A stretch of DNA of 64,000 bases from Sulfurovum sp. (GCA_027081115.1 JALWLD010000112.1:148230-212229), one strand, 5' to 3'. Shown: positions 25,843-34,167, numbered from the stretch's first letter. A program made the numbers and translations. Notes: a model not told the origin generated them from the letters alone.

Positions 25843-27093
25843 TTAGAACTCGTAAGATGCACCGATCGTTGTCAAGTATGCACCACCACCAGAGAAACTA
25901 CCACCGCTATAAAGTAGTGAAGTCGGATCATTATATGTACCTGCTGTTACAGTAACTGGATCCTTACTGTCATATAAGAACGCTGCACCCCATGAAAGCG
26001 CTTCTGTTTGCTGATAACGGAATCCCATAGAGAAGATTTTTGCATCAGAATCCGGCAATTCAAATCCAATATATTCTACTGGAACTGGTGTTTCGTCGAT
26101 TGCAAAACCCATCATCATAGTAATCTTGTCAAGTACAACTGTTGCACCAATTCTAAAGGTATTTGTATCTTCCCAGTTTTTCGCAATAGGCGTACCAAAA
26201 ACAGACTGAAGTACTGGGTTTATTGTACTGTCATAGCCAAACTCTAATGTTTCATATGCAGACCAGTATGTTCTCTCATACACTAATTCTAGTGTAAATG
26301 TATTGTTCCATGTTTTTGAAACAGCTAAATTCAGTGCAGCCGGAAGAGGTACAGAGACACTTGCATCACCACTGTATGTAAGACCAAAGCCAGTAAGATC
26401 AGCTGTTCCTTCTTCATCTAAATCTATCTTTGAACGATATGTAGCAGCCATAATAATATCATCTGTAGGTTTATATGTTATCGCAAGGTTATATCCAAAC
26501 TCAACAGTATCACCGTCCATATCTCTGGAAACACTTGGTATAGCACCACCTGTTGCAGCTGATGCAGCAGAAGAATCACTTTTTACAACACCTTTACTAT
26601 ATACCAATCTCAATCCACCACCAATACTTAAATTATCCATTACTTTATATGAAATTGTGGGGTTCAACTCTATGTTTTCAAGTGTGAACTCTTCTGCATA
26701 CGCTTTTTGAAATGGTGTTTCCCATCTTTTTGTCAAGCCTGCCGGTGCAGTCAAAGAGACACCCCATCTAAAATCGCCCATTGGAGCAGATACATAATGC
26801 ATATTAGGAATTAAAATATTCTCTTTTTCTGATTGACCAGAAGCAGATCCTAAAGAGTATGTATTTGAAGGAAGATGTGCCAAAGTCACTGCGCCTTCTA
26901 TGTACTGTTTTTCACCCATAAATACCATATTTGCCGGGTTGAAATATGATGTATCTGCACCTGTAGTGTGTGCTACATAAGCTGCACCTAATGCCATAGA
27001 ATTAAGTGATTGCTCCGGAATTTTATATCCTCCTGCCATAACGACTGAAGATGCGATAGCACTCAGTGCTAAACCTTTTACGATTGTTTTCAT
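25843..27093 (-). CDS. fadL: FadL-family outer membrane transporter
   Basis: 416 residues with signal peptide (about 1-20, ending VVMAG). The mature N-terminus YKIPEQSLNSMALGAAYVA and TSYFNPANMVFM is the FadL/TodX hallmark (NPAN motif), forming the plug that admits hydrophobic molecules. The C-terminus ends in YEF, the aromatic signature of outer-membrane beta-barrels. It should import long-chain fatty acids or other hydrophobic substrates. fadD follows immediately, and nagA, EIIA and the two-component genes lie further down on the same strand. Confidence 0.9.
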   Translation of the reverse strand: MKTIVKGLALSAIASSVVMAGGYKIPEQSLNSMALGAAYVAHTTGADTSYFNPANMVFMGEKQYIEGAVTLAHLPSNTYSLGSASGQSEKENILIPNMHYVSAPMGDFRWGVSLTAPAGLTKRWETPFQKAYAEEFTLENIELNPTISYKVMDNLSIGGGLRLVYSKGVVKSDSSAASAATGGAIPSVSRDMDGDTVEFGYNLAITYKPTDDIIMAATYRSKIDLDEEGTADLTGFGLTYSGDASVSVPLPAALNLAVSKTWNNTFTLELVYERTYWSAYETLEFGYDSTINPVLQSVFGTPIAKNWEDTNTFRIGATVVLDKITMMMGFAIDETPVPVEYIGFELPDSDAKIFSMGFRYQQTEALSWGAAFLYDSKDPVTVTAGTYNDPTSLLYSGGSFSGGGAYLTTIGASYEF

Positions 27094-27134
27094 GATTTTC
27101 TCCTTGTTTTTTTAAAAAGTCCTTGTCATTTGAA

Positions 27135-27168
27135 CTTGATCTAGATGCCCACTGGCATCTAGATCAAG
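27135..27168. terminator. Perfect 15-bp hairpin between nfo and fadL
   Basis: CTTGATCTAGATGCC (27135-27149), loop CACT, and its exact complement (27154-27168). On the minus strand it lies 15 bp after nfo and 42 bp before fadL. It lacks an adjacent T tract (one occurs about 13 bases later), so it may be a weak terminator of nfo, a transcript-stabilising hairpin in the fadL leader, or a regulator site. Confidence 0.55.
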
Positions 27169-27182
27169 CCCAAGTACAATAT

Positions 27183-28073
27183 TTATGCCTCTATAAGCGC
27201 ATACAGCTCTTGAATCTCTTTTGCCCAGATACTTTCATCTATGGTTTCCAGTACCAAAGGGATGTCATCCATGCGTGAATCATTCATAATGAATTTAAAA
27301 GCATCCCAACCTATCTCTCCTTGACCTAAAGAGTGGTGTCTGTCCACTCTAGAACCCAGTTTAGGTTTGGAATCGTTAATATGCATACCCATAAGGTACT
27401 CTCTACCTACGATCTTGTCAAAACTCTCCCAGGTTAAGTCATACGCTTCTCGAGTGCGAATGTCATATCCCGCTGTAAACATATGACAGGTATCTATACA
27501 GACACCTACACGGCTTTTATTTTCTACCTTATCAATAATATGAGCCAGATGTTCAAATTTGTAACCAAGGTTGGAACCTTGTCCCGCAGTATTTTCTATG
27601 ACCAGTTTTACATCTGAATCTTTTGTTGCATCTATAGCTCTGTTAAGTGATTCTGCTATGACATCCAGACATCCTAGCTCTGCCTGCATCAGCTTATCCA
27701 TATACTCCGGGTCTTTTTTAGGGATTTTCACCAAGTGGGAACCAGGATGAAAATTCAATCTGTCAAGTCCTAAAATACGGCACCGCTCCAATTCATCTAC
27801 AAAAGCATCTCTTGATTTTTCAAGTTTTTCCACTTCAGGATGTCCCAGGTTTATGAGGTAAGAATCATGTGGAAGCACATGTTTTGGAAGAATACCTGAG
27901 GCTTCAAGGTTTTTATGAAAAGCATCTATGGTTTTTGTCTCAAGCGGCTTAGCTACCCATTGCCTCTGGTTTTTTGTAAACAAGGCAAAGGCTTTTGCTC
28001 CAATTGCCATAGCATTGAGCGGTGCATTGTCAACACCACCACTCGCAGAAACATGTGCCCCGACAAATTTCAT
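27183..28073 (-). CDS. nfo: Deoxyribonuclease IV (AP endonuclease)
   Basis: 296 residues. Zinc-dependent base-excision repair enzyme cutting 5' of abasic sites. Family motifs are complete: [15 protein letters not shown] at the N-terminus, [80 protein letters not shown]. These give the expected three-zinc His/Glu/Asp set. Length is normal. It follows the lipoprotein gene by 16 bp. Confidence 0.95.
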   Translation of the reverse strand: MKFVGAHVSASGGVDNAPLNAMAIGAKAFALFTKNQRQWVAKPLETKTIDAFHKNLEASGILPKHVLPHDSYLINLGHPEVEKLEKSRDAFVDELERCRILGLDRLNFHPGSHLVKIPKKDPEYMDKLMQAELGCLDVIAESLNRAIDATKDSDVKLVIENTAGQGSNLGYKFEHLAHIIDKVENKSRVGVCIDTCHMFTAGYDIRTREAYDLTWESFDKIVGREYLMGMHINDSKPKLGSRVDRHHSLGQGEIGWDAFKFIMNDSRMDDIPLVLETIDESIWAKEIQELYALIEA

Positions 28074-28089
28074 AAACTTCCCTCTTCCT

Positions 28090-28575
28090 TTACTGTTTCT
28101 TCACTTTTATAAGTATGTGATTGATTGTATCACGAAAAACAATACCATTATTTAAAACAGTATATTCTATATTATATTTATTTTGACTTATAATTTTTTG
28201 TGTAAAGCCGTTACGAACCTTCTTAAGATGTAAACTATTATAGATTGGATTACCTCTAAAGATATTCTGAAGTATCTCTTCTGGATATGCTTCAGAAAGT
28301 ACTTTTTCATTAAAAGCTTTGCCTGACATACATGAAAAAAGACTCATACACACGGTATCTTGCTTGATGATCAAAGACATCAGTGCCTGTCCTGAACCGT
28401 AAATTTCTACTTTAATCTCTGTATTGTTTTCATACACAAATCCCATATCGGCATACTTGAAGGTAGGTGTTTTAAAGACAATAAGTGCACTGTTCTCTTT
28501 CTTGTACTGTGGGGCTCCACAGGCCGCAAAAAAAAGAGTCAAACCCATGAGGGCAATAATGATTTTACGATTCAT
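28090..28575 (-). CDS. Small lipoprotein of unknown function
   Basis: 161 residues. Signal [20 protein letters not shown] has a lipobox with Cys at FAAC. The mature part is beta-rich, with a Cys pair in [18 protein letters not shown] that could form a disulfide. I recognise the general look of a conserved Campylobacterota lipoprotein, but no named domain. It is upstream of nfo on the same strand and diverges from the tRNA-Glu pair. Confidence 0.75.
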   Translation of the reverse strand: MNRKIIIALMGLTLFFAACGAPQYKKENSALIVFKTPTFKYADMGFVYENNTEIKVEIYGSGQALMSLIIKQDTVCMSLFSCMSGKAFNEKVLSEAYPEEILQNIFRGNPIYNSLHLKKVRNGFTQKIISQNKYNIEYTVLNNGIVFRDTINHILIKVKKQ

Positions 28576-28640
28576 TGTAGACTCACTTTATTTTTTAGTA
28601 AATTATACCCTCTTTAAGAGTAAATTAAGCACCCTGTCAC

Positions 28641-28646
28641 TATAAT
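28641..28646 (+). promoter_or_regulatory. -10 element of the tRNA-Glu transcription unit
   Basis: A consensus TATAAT lies 21 bp upstream of the first tRNA-Glu, giving an expected start near 28653. No convincing -35 hexamer precedes it, as is common in this group. Confidence 0.6.
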
Positions 28647-28666
28647 TTCGTCCACAAGTTGTGAAT

Positions 28667-28741
28667 GGCCCCATCGTCTAGCGGTTAGGATCCATGGTTT
28701 TCATCCATGTTACCGGAGTTCGAGTCTCCGTGGGGTCACCA
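28667..28741 (+). tRNA. tRNA-Glu (anticodon TTC), copy 1
   Basis: 75 nt cloverleaf with acceptor GGCCCCA / TGGGGTC, D arm with GCGGTTAGGA, anticodon stem ATGG / CCAT around loop TTTTCAT (anticodon TTC), T arm CGGAGTTCGAGTCTCCG and an encoded CCA end. Confidence 0.97.
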
Positions 28742-28773
28742 TTTGTACCTTGTAAACTTTTTAAAATTTTGTT

Positions 28774-28848
28774 GGCCCCATCGTCTAGCGGTTAGGATCC
28801 ATGGTTTTCATCCATGTTACCGGAGTTCGAGTCTCCGTGGGGTCACCA
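28774..28848 (+). tRNA. tRNA-Glu (anticodon TTC), copy 2
   Basis: Identical in all 75 nt to the copy 32 bp upstream, including the CCA end. The two are evidently cotranscribed from the promoter at 28641. Confidence 0.97.
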
Positions 28849-28901
28849 ACAAAACAATATCTCCCATCTTTTTTTATTATTTAGGTATTAATCTGTAACT
28901 T

Positions 28902-29306
28902 TTATTTCTTTTTTATCTCAATACTGTTTTTTGTTTTAACAGAGCTTTTTCGATTCTCAAATTTTTCCAACTCTTTTTGATGCTTGGCTTTGAGATCTTT
29001 TTGTAAACGTTCATACTCTTTGGCTTTCAGTTCAGAAAGTTCTCTTTCAACCTGGTCAATATAGGCATTCAGCTCATTGATCTGATCCATATAATTTTGA
29101 CAATTGTTGACAACAGTAGTACTGTAATAGTTGTCTTGATAAACAACACCGGGATTTACAACAACAGGTACATGTGGTGGGCGTACTATTGGATATTCTG
29201 GTTTTTCAATAGGCAAAGGGGGTCTAGGAATAGTCTGTTGCATTGTCACTTCAGCAAAAAGTATAGAGGTATATAGAGTAAGAAGTATGATCAAAAAAAA
29301 TCGCAT
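28902..29306 (-). CDS. Secreted proline-rich coiled-coil protein, unknown
   Basis: 134 residues: signal peptide (about 1-18, MRFFLIILLTLYTSILFAE), a Pro-rich segment (RPPLPIEKPEYPIVRPPHVPVV) and a C-terminal charged coiled coil from about residue 70 (NQINELNAYIDQVERELSELK-like) ending in a basic tail. It should be periplasmic. No family recognised. A TATACT -10 candidate lies at 29344-29349 upstream on its strand. It is the last chromosomal gene before the tRNA-Ala-integrated element. Confidence 0.65.
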   Translation of the reverse strand: MRFFLIILLTLYTSILFAEVTMQQTIPRPPLPIEKPEYPIVRPPHVPVVVNPGVVYQDNYYSTTVVNNCQNYMDQINELNAYIDQVERELSELKAKEYERLQKDLKAKHQKELEKFENRKSSVKTKNSIEIKKK

Positions 29307-29470
29307 AGAGTCTCTCCTTGGAAAGTAAGTATTGATTTAAGAAAGTATAACATAGATAGTAAGAACTGTATTGGGTTTCTATCTCATATAACATTGACAC
29401 AATAGTCTATAGTGATTTTTTAAAAAGTGGGACTTGCATTAATGCTTAAGTGGTGAAGATTTTAAAATTA

Positions 29471-29485
29471 TTGGTGGAGCATAAC
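29471..29485. repeat. Distal attachment repeat of the element
   Basis: 15-bp copy of the tRNA-Ala 3' end, exactly repeated at 34063-34077. Sequence continues into ...TCCACC, giving a short local inverted repeat GTGGAG / CTCCAC around it. Confidence 0.85.
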
Positions 29486-29919
29486 TCCACCTAACTATTA
29501 CAATAGGTAACGTTATTACAGTTCATAATTAAATTCTAGTCATTAAATAACTACTTAAATGACTACTAATGTGTAAAAGTAAGGGAGGTCTTATTTAAGG
29601 GTATAGCTCTTACATTAAATATTTTATTTCTTTATTTTCCAATGGATTTTTTATGGATTTTTTCACATGATCTACTGTCTAATTTGTGTAAAGTTTTTCT
29701 TGCGTTCATTCTTGTGTTCATTTGTTCATCGGACAACACGTTCAAAGCCGTGTATATCTTTATTTACGCGTGAATTAAGTGTTCACTTTACCCTGCAAGT
29801 TCCGAGTGTGCCTTTAATACACTATTCACTTTGTTGGGAGTTGCATTTTCTAAAGTAACGCCCACTACATCATCTTTTTGGGGTTGCGTTTACTGTTCCT
29901 TTTTGTATAACTACACTCT
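29486..29919. other. Non-coding distal end of the element, possible origin
   Basis: About 430 bp without a convincing gene; plus-strand frames here are Cys/Phe/Leu-rich and look random. GTTCA occurs five times between 29704 and 29785 at irregular spacing, with the small inverted repeat CACG...CGTG at 29738-29752. In an element carrying a Rep-like gene this is a candidate origin region, but no nick site could be identified. Confidence 0.3.
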
Positions 29920-30243
29920 CTATTGTTTCGATGCCACAGGTCTTACGGCTGTTCTCTTGCTGTTCCCTTTTATTCTGTCTTTATGTGCTTTAAATACATC
30001 ATCAGGCATTGACAGTATAAAAAAAGTTTCTCTTTCTATCTTCTCGTATTCGGCTCTTTCAATCTGTCGTTTGGTGATGCTTCTTTTTTGTGTTGGTTTT
30101 GTCCATGTACCGTTTTTTCGGCTGTATGAAACCCTGCATAAATTGTGCATCATGTCGCAGATCAAATCAATGTCATCATCTAACTTTGCACTCAATTCAT
30201 AAAATTCTGTAAAAATTTGGTTTCGTTTGTGGGATAACATCAT
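29920..30243 (-). CDS. Small element-borne protein, unknown
   Basis: 107 residues, charged and helical, beginning MMLSHKRNQIFTEFYELSAK and with a very basic C-terminal half (KRSITKRQIERAEYEKIERE, then KAHKDRIKGNSKR). GAGGT lies 9 bp before the start. The overlapping plus-strand frames are cysteine- and phenylalanine-rich and are judged shadows. A nucleic-acid-binding role would fit its charge, but no domain is recognised. It is the last gene of the element. Confidence 0.55.
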   Translation of the reverse strand: MMLSHKRNQIFTEFYELSAKLDDDIDLICDMMHNLCRVSYSRKNGTWTKPTQKRSITKRQIERAEYEKIERETFFILSMPDDVFKAHKDRIKGNSKRTAVRPVASKQ

Positions 30244-30375
30244 TACACCATTACCTCGTTAGTTTATGGTTGTTTGTTCACTTCCTTTCTACTTTTAAAA
30301 GTGAATTATAAGCAAAGTGCGATACTGACGCTCTCACCGTGCTTATTTGAGGTTTTGTGTAAAATTCTTTGCCTA

Positions 30376-31065
30376 TTAACTTACGCGTGTGAACATAGAC
30401 TCTATTTTTACACTTAACCCTGTAGCTTTTTTGATAGTTTTTTCCATCTTTTTATGGACGGTTTCAATATCTTTTAAAAGTACACCACTTAGGTACTTTG
30501 ATTTAAAGACAAACTCCAGTCTATAAAGTGGATAATCTAATTTTGCATGAAGTGCTTTATCATAGATTTTAATATCCATAAATGGATTAGTCTTTTTCTC
30601 TTTGGCTGTTTTGTAGTAAGTAGTGTTCTTCCATGGAAGTGGCGTTCTAATCCTACATAATGCCTTAATAATACTCTTGGGTATGTTCCCCTTAAAATCA
30701 ATGGCTACATCTAACCTTGTTACTTTGGTATATTGTAATCGACTCTCTAACTCCTGCAAGTGTTGCACCAGTAGCCGTGACCTCTCATTGTAGCCTTGCA
30801 GTCCTGCAAACTCTAAAGTTTGGCTCTTGGGAGTGGGTGCAAGGGTTTTGAGTGGTAGCGTTAATCCTAAATATGTGTGAATGATCTTGGCTTCAATGAT
30901 GTTTTTAGTCAATGCTTTACCAAAGGCTGCACTCCATACTTTGGGCTTAAATACGCTTCTACTCTTCACGGCTTCTATGCTATAATCTTGATGATGAATA
31001 AAGACTGCTTCCATAGTTTCACTGGAGAGATTAAGAGAGTCGATATTAACTCTCTTGCCCCTCAT
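30376..31065 (-). CDS. Replication-initiation-like protein (filamentous-phage/RCR Rep type)
   Basis: 229 residues. The central part VTRLDVAIDFKGNIPKS, then MDIKIYDKALHAKL and YPLYRLEFVFKSKYL, follows the order RxDxAxD ... YDK ... RxExxF typical of replication initiators of small plasmids and inoviruses (Rep_trans/CRI-like). The candidate nicking Tyr is in the YDK motif. Such proteins nick a double-strand origin and start rolling-circle replication. The assignment is by motif layout only, so it is moderate. Its start overlaps the 104-residue gene by 20 bp, pointing to coupled expression. Confidence 0.55.
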   Translation of the reverse strand: MRGKRVNIDSLNLSSETMEAVFIHHQDYSIEAVKSRSVFKPKVWSAAFGKALTKNIIEAKIIHTYLGLTLPLKTLAPTPKSQTLEFAGLQGYNERSRLLVQHLQELESRLQYTKVTRLDVAIDFKGNIPKSIIKALCRIRTPLPWKNTTYYKTAKEKKTNPFMDIKIYDKALHAKLDYPLYRLEFVFKSKYLSGVLLKDIETVHKKMEKTIKKATGLSVKIESMFTRVS

Positions 31066-31360
31066 CTTTAAACCACTCTCTTACTTCACGTTTCCATTCA
31101 GTAGTTAGTCTAAAAATACCTATTTTTGCTTTTTTACCATTCTCTTTGATCACGGTTCTAGGTTCTGTATAAAGATTGTCTTTTACTTCCTCATGTGTGA
31201 CCTTGAAATGCCTTTTAAGCTTCTTTCGTAGGTGTTGTATAATGTCAGGTAAATAGTGACAGTTAAAGATGTATGCGTGGTGCTGTTGCACTCTGTCATC
31301 ATCTACCAAACACATCTTTAATATCTTTTCTTCTGTTGGTGTGAGTAGTGGCTTTTTCAT
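31046..31360 (-). CDS. Element-borne winged-helix-like protein, unknown
   Basis: 104 residues: MKKPLLTPTEEKILKMCLVDD then helices and a beta-wing-like KENGKKAKIGIFRLTTEWK. The pattern suggests a helix-turn-helix/winged helix, perhaps a replication or copy-control regulator. It is directly after the AlpA-like gene (the two genes abut at 31360/31361) and overlaps the Rep-like gene. Confidence 0.55.
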   Translation of the reverse strand: MKKPLLTPTEEKILKMCLVDDDRVQQHHAYIFNCHYLPDIIQHLRKKLKRHFKVTHEEVKDNLYTEPRTVIKENGKKAKIGIFRLTTEWKREVREWFKDEGQES

Positions 31361-31585
31361 TTAAGCCACCTCTACACTTGCATTGATAAACGCTTCAAGT
31401 TCTGAACGTTTGAAGATTGTTACTCTATCACTTAGCTTGTACGCTTTGAGTTTTCCTTGATTTACCCATAACCATACTGTACTAAGTCCACACCCTAAAA
31501 ACTTGGCTGTTTCCTTTGCTCTCATATTCTCTACTATTGCTGTTTCACTTTGTTTATTGCGACGTTCTGTTTCTGTATTTGTCAT
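31361..31585 (-). CDS. AlpA/excisionase-like helix-turn-helix protein
   Basis: 74 residues. Core AKFLGCGLSTVWLWVNQGKLKAYKLSDRVTIFKRSELEAFI is the MerR-like HTH_17 fold used by AlpA regulators and excisionases. AAGGAAG lies 6 bp before the ATG at 31585. In P4-like elements AlpA proteins switch on the integrase gene and aid excision, which suits its place here. A perfect 26-bp palindrome lies about 80 bp upstream and is a possible binding or termination site. Confidence 0.8.
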   Translation of the reverse strand: MTNTETERRNKQSETAIVENMRAKETAKFLGCGLSTVWLWVNQGKLKAYKLSDRVTIFKRSELEAFINASVEVA

Positions 31586-31663
31586 TTTTGACTTCCTTAA
31601 TCTATAAGGAACTCAACGCGTTTCGTTCTGGTTTAGTAGGCTATCCCCAATGGATAGTTTGCA

Positions 31664-31689
31664 ACACCTTATAATGCATTATAAGGTGT
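31664..31689. repeat. Perfect 26-bp palindrome upstream of the AlpA-like gene
   Basis: ACACCTTATAATG followed directly by its reverse complement, with no spacer. A second small inverted repeat CTATCC/GGATAG (31641-31657) lies beside it. It sits between the 303-residue gene and alpA and could be an operator, a cruciform or a terminator; no T tract follows. Confidence 0.7.
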
Positions 31690-31768
31690 GAAACACTACC
31701 TAAAACAGGAAAGTTAAGTCTATGCTATTACACAGTAAAAAAAGTAGGGTAAATCGTGGGAGTCCGTA

Positions 31769-32680
31769 TTAATTGGGTTTACTCGTTAGTATTGGCTTAA
31801 AATTTTCTTCTATTGCTGTTTGTGTTGTCCATACATTTTTGATTTCTTTTATATGTGCAGGGATATTTTTTTCAAATTCGACTGAATAATAATCATTTAC
31901 TTTTTGAAAAAGTGCGTCATGATTATTTTTAATAAAAGAGATAGCCTGTTTACTAAAACTATGTTCTGTCTTTATCTCTTCTAATGTTATATCGAAAAAA
32001 ATATCAATTATGGCTAGAGATTGTTTTTTAGTCATCTCTGGAAAATAATACAACAGGTCAAAATGTAAGCATTTTAAATAAGCTCTCTCCCCTAATGGTT
32101 TTAAGTATGCTTTTGTTTTAGGTCTCAATATTAAATTATTTGTACGTTCTGTATTGTTTACTGTTATCGCATCATGTCGTATTTTCTTTGTATTTAAAAA
32201 TCTTTCTAATATCTCAATAGCAAATTTAAAATTGTTCTTGAGATAATACTTTATAACTCCAGTGTAGTTATCTACTATTCTTAAACCTTGCACATTATTA
32301 ATACTTTTATCTAAATATAAATAGTTATCTAAAAAATCTAAAAAATCATCATCAGAAAGAATATCTTTTAATTTTTTTAATTTCTTCCTATGCCCTGTTT
32401 CAACTTTGCATAATTCATTATTCATTTTTATATAATATTGGTACTTATTAATAATATCCAACATGTATTTTATATTCTTTTCTGCAAACCCCTCAAATAC
32501 ACACTTTTTTTCTTTAAACTCTTGAATAGTACAATCTAAGTGTAAGTACCCATTAATACTCTGATTTTTTAGTATTGGTAAAGACTTATCTTTCGTCAGT
32601 GTTTTAAGTGCTTCTGCATAATCAAAATCAGGTTCTACTTTTGAAGCCGCCCATTCTATAATTACTTCTTCTATTGTCAT
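31769..32680 (-). CDS. Unknown protein coupled to the integrase (candidate cargo gene)
   Basis: 303 residues, AT-rich codons, helical, starting MTIEEVIIEWAASKVEPDFD. No signal, membrane helix or catalytic motif that I recognise; it contains lysine-rich stretches (GHRKKLKKLKDIL) and a C-terminal half with many aromatic residues (CLHFDLLYYFPEM). Its ATG overlaps the integrase stop by 4 bp, so it is translated with the integrase. Genes in this position of small integrative elements are often cargo such as phage-defence or regulatory functions, but here that is only a hypothesis. Confidence 0.6.
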   Translation of the reverse strand: MTIEEVIIEWAASKVEPDFDYAEALKTLTKDKSLPILKNQSINGYLHLDCTIQEFKEKKCVFEGFAEKNIKYMLDIINKYQYYIKMNNELCKVETGHRKKLKKLKDILSDDDFLDFLDNYLYLDKSINNVQGLRIVDNYTGVIKYYLKNNFKFAIEILERFLNTKKIRHDAITVNNTERTNNLILRPKTKAYLKPLGERAYLKCLHFDLLYYFPEMTKKQSLAIIDIFFDITLEEIKTEHSFSKQAISFIKNNHDALFQKVNDYYSVEFEKNIPAHIKEIKNVWTTQTAIEENFKPILTSKPN

Positions 32681-33882
32681 TTCTTTACCCCCTCCAAAAA
32701 ATCAGCGTACCATTGAACAAGCTCTCTCTTCTTCTCTGTATATTCTGCTCTATTGTATGCACCTCTCACTTTATCTTTTTCAACGTGAGCCAATAACGCT
32801 TCTATTACATCACTATCTTTACCGTGTTCATTTGCTATGGTAGAAAACATTGCTCTAAAGCCGTGAGGTACTATCTCATCTCCAAAGTCTAAGCGTTTTA
32901 GTGCAGAACTTATCGCTACATCTGTAAGAGGTCTTGTCCTACTTAGTGGAGAGTGAAACACATATTTAGCATCGTGTGTGTATTGTCCTACCTCTTCGAG
33001 TATGGCTATGGCTTGATCACTTAGTGGTAATTTATGCTCTTTGCCTGACTTCATTTTACTTGCAGGGATAGTCCAAAGTTTTTTCTTTAAATCAAACTCA
33101 CTCCAAACAGCTTTACGGATATTTGCAGAACGTACAAAAACATAGGGTAAAAAGCGTAAAAGATGTCTTGTAGTAAATGAACCCTTGTATCCGTCAATTG
33201 CTCTCAATAGCTCTCCTATACGCTTAGGCTCGGTAATAGTCTTGTACTCTTCATTTGTAAACTTCTTTAGTGCTATGGTCTTATCAATGTCCGCTACGAT
33301 GTTATGCTCCACCTTATCAAACTGTAGGGCATATTTCCATATTTGATTGGCTAAGTTGAGGTAACGGTGTGCAGTTTCCAACGCTCCACGCTGTTGTACA
33401 TAAGTAGCGATAGATACCAAATCCCCTTTTGTAACTTTATCAATAGGCATTGCACCTATAAAGGGGTAAAAATCTCTCTTTAATGCTCTCTCATATCTCA
33501 CATAGGTACTTGGTGCTAATTCATCTTTTCGCATCTTTAGATAATCTTCTGCTACATCTTGAAAAGTGTTTCTAATATCTTTTCGTTTTGCTATCTTTTT
33601 CTCTTGCTTCTCCCGTGAGGGGTTTATCCCTTTAGCAACTTTACTTTTAAGCCCTCGATGTATCTCTCTTGCATCTTTTAGACTTATCGCTGGGTACTTA
33701 CCAATAGAGTACAAATACTTTTTATTATGAAGTGAAAAGTTATATCTCCATAACTTACCACCCTTTGCAGTAGCCAGCAAATAAAGTCCTCCACCATCGG
33801 GGTATCTTTTATCTTTTAATATGCCGTTATCGTTATTTGGTTTTGCATTTTTGATTGTACGCTCTGTAAGAGTTCCCATCAT
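32677..33882 (-). CDS. int: Tyrosine recombinase (integrase, DUF4102 type)
   Basis: 401 residues. N-terminal DUF4102 arm-binding region: LTERTIKNAKPNNDNGILKD, RYPDGGGLYLLATAKGGKLWRYNF, YSIGKYPAISLKDAR. A SAM-like core-binding domain is followed by the catalytic domain: Arg in VRSANIRKAVWSEFD, HGFR, AHVEKD and the nucleophile Tyr near GAYNRAEY. P4-type integrases of this family use tRNA genes as sites. The gene starts about 180 bp from the tRNA-Ala and points away from it, the usual layout. Confidence 0.93.
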   Translation of the reverse strand: MMGTLTERTIKNAKPNNDNGILKDKRYPDGGGLYLLATAKGGKLWRYNFSLHNKKYLYSIGKYPAISLKDAREIHRGLKSKVAKGINPSREKQEKKIAKRKDIRNTFQDVAEDYLKMRKDELAPSTYVRYERALKRDFYPFIGAMPIDKVTKGDLVSIATYVQQRGALETAHRYLNLANQIWKYALQFDKVEHNIVADIDKTIALKKFTNEEYKTITEPKRIGELLRAIDGYKGSFTTRHLLRFLPYVFVRSANIRKAVWSEFDLKKKLWTIPASKMKSGKEHKLPLSDQAIAILEEVGQYTHDAKYVFHSPLSRTRPLTDVAISSALKRLDFGDEIVPHGFRAMFSTIANEHGKDSDVIEALLAHVEKDKVRGAYNRAEYTEKKRELVQWYADFLEGVKK

Positions 33883-34062
33883 ATCCCCTAAGTAGTCATT
33901 TAGTAGTATGTAAAGTCTAAAATTACTTTATTACTACTCATATTACTACTATTGAGCTTAGATTACTACCATACACATTAAACTATGTTAGACTATAAAA
34001 GTGGTACAATGTTCGTATATAAGGGGTTTATGTAGATTATATTGAGTAAGTTGGATTGTAGG

Positions 34063-34077
34063 TTGGTGGAGCATAAC
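34063..34077. repeat. Proximal attachment repeat within tRNA-Ala 3' end
   Basis: 15-bp sequence TTGGTGGAGCATAAC; it overlaps the acceptor stem and CCA of the tRNA-Ala gene and is repeated at 29471-29485. Confidence 0.85.
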
Positions 34078-34139
34078 GGGATCGAACCGATGACCTCTTC
34101 GCTGCCAGCGAAGCGCTCTCCCAGCTGAGCTAATGCCCC
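34064..34139 (-). tRNA. tRNA-Ala (anticodon GGC)
   Basis: 76 nt on the minus strand: acceptor GGGGCAT / ATGCTCC, anticodon stem CTTCG / CGAAG around CTGGCAG (anticodon GGC), T arm GGTTCGATCC and encoded CCA. Its 3' end serves as integration site, and the intact gene is regenerated. Confidence 0.96.
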
Positions 34140-34167
34140 AATGTTGTTATTGGGTTAGGATTGTATC

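Larger units (their letters stand above)
29471..34077. mobile_element. Integrative element inserted in tRNA-Ala(GGC)
   Basis: A 4.6-kb block bounded by exact 15-bp direct repeats TTGGTGGAGCATAAC (29471-29485 and 34063-34077). The right copy is the 3' end of the tRNA-Ala gene including its CCA; the left copy is free-standing, as expected for attL/attR. Inside, all likely genes are on the minus strand: integrase next to the tRNA, an overlapping 303-residue gene, an AlpA-like regulator, a 104-residue protein, a Rep-like protein and a 107-residue protein. There are no capsid, relaxase or conjugation genes, so it is a minimal satellite- or plasmid-like element dependent on other elements for transfer. 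Confidence 0.85.

Noticed and set aside
28667..28848. tRNA-Glu pair as an integration site
   Set aside because: No copy of the tRNA-Glu 3' end occurs at a distance; the two genes are a simple tandem duplication, and the att repeats belong to tRNA-Ala.
29667..30202. Two overlapping plus-strand frames at the distal end of the element
   Set aside because: Cys/Phe/Leu-rich peptides typical of chance translation; the minus-strand 107-residue gene in the same place has balanced charge and a ribosome site.
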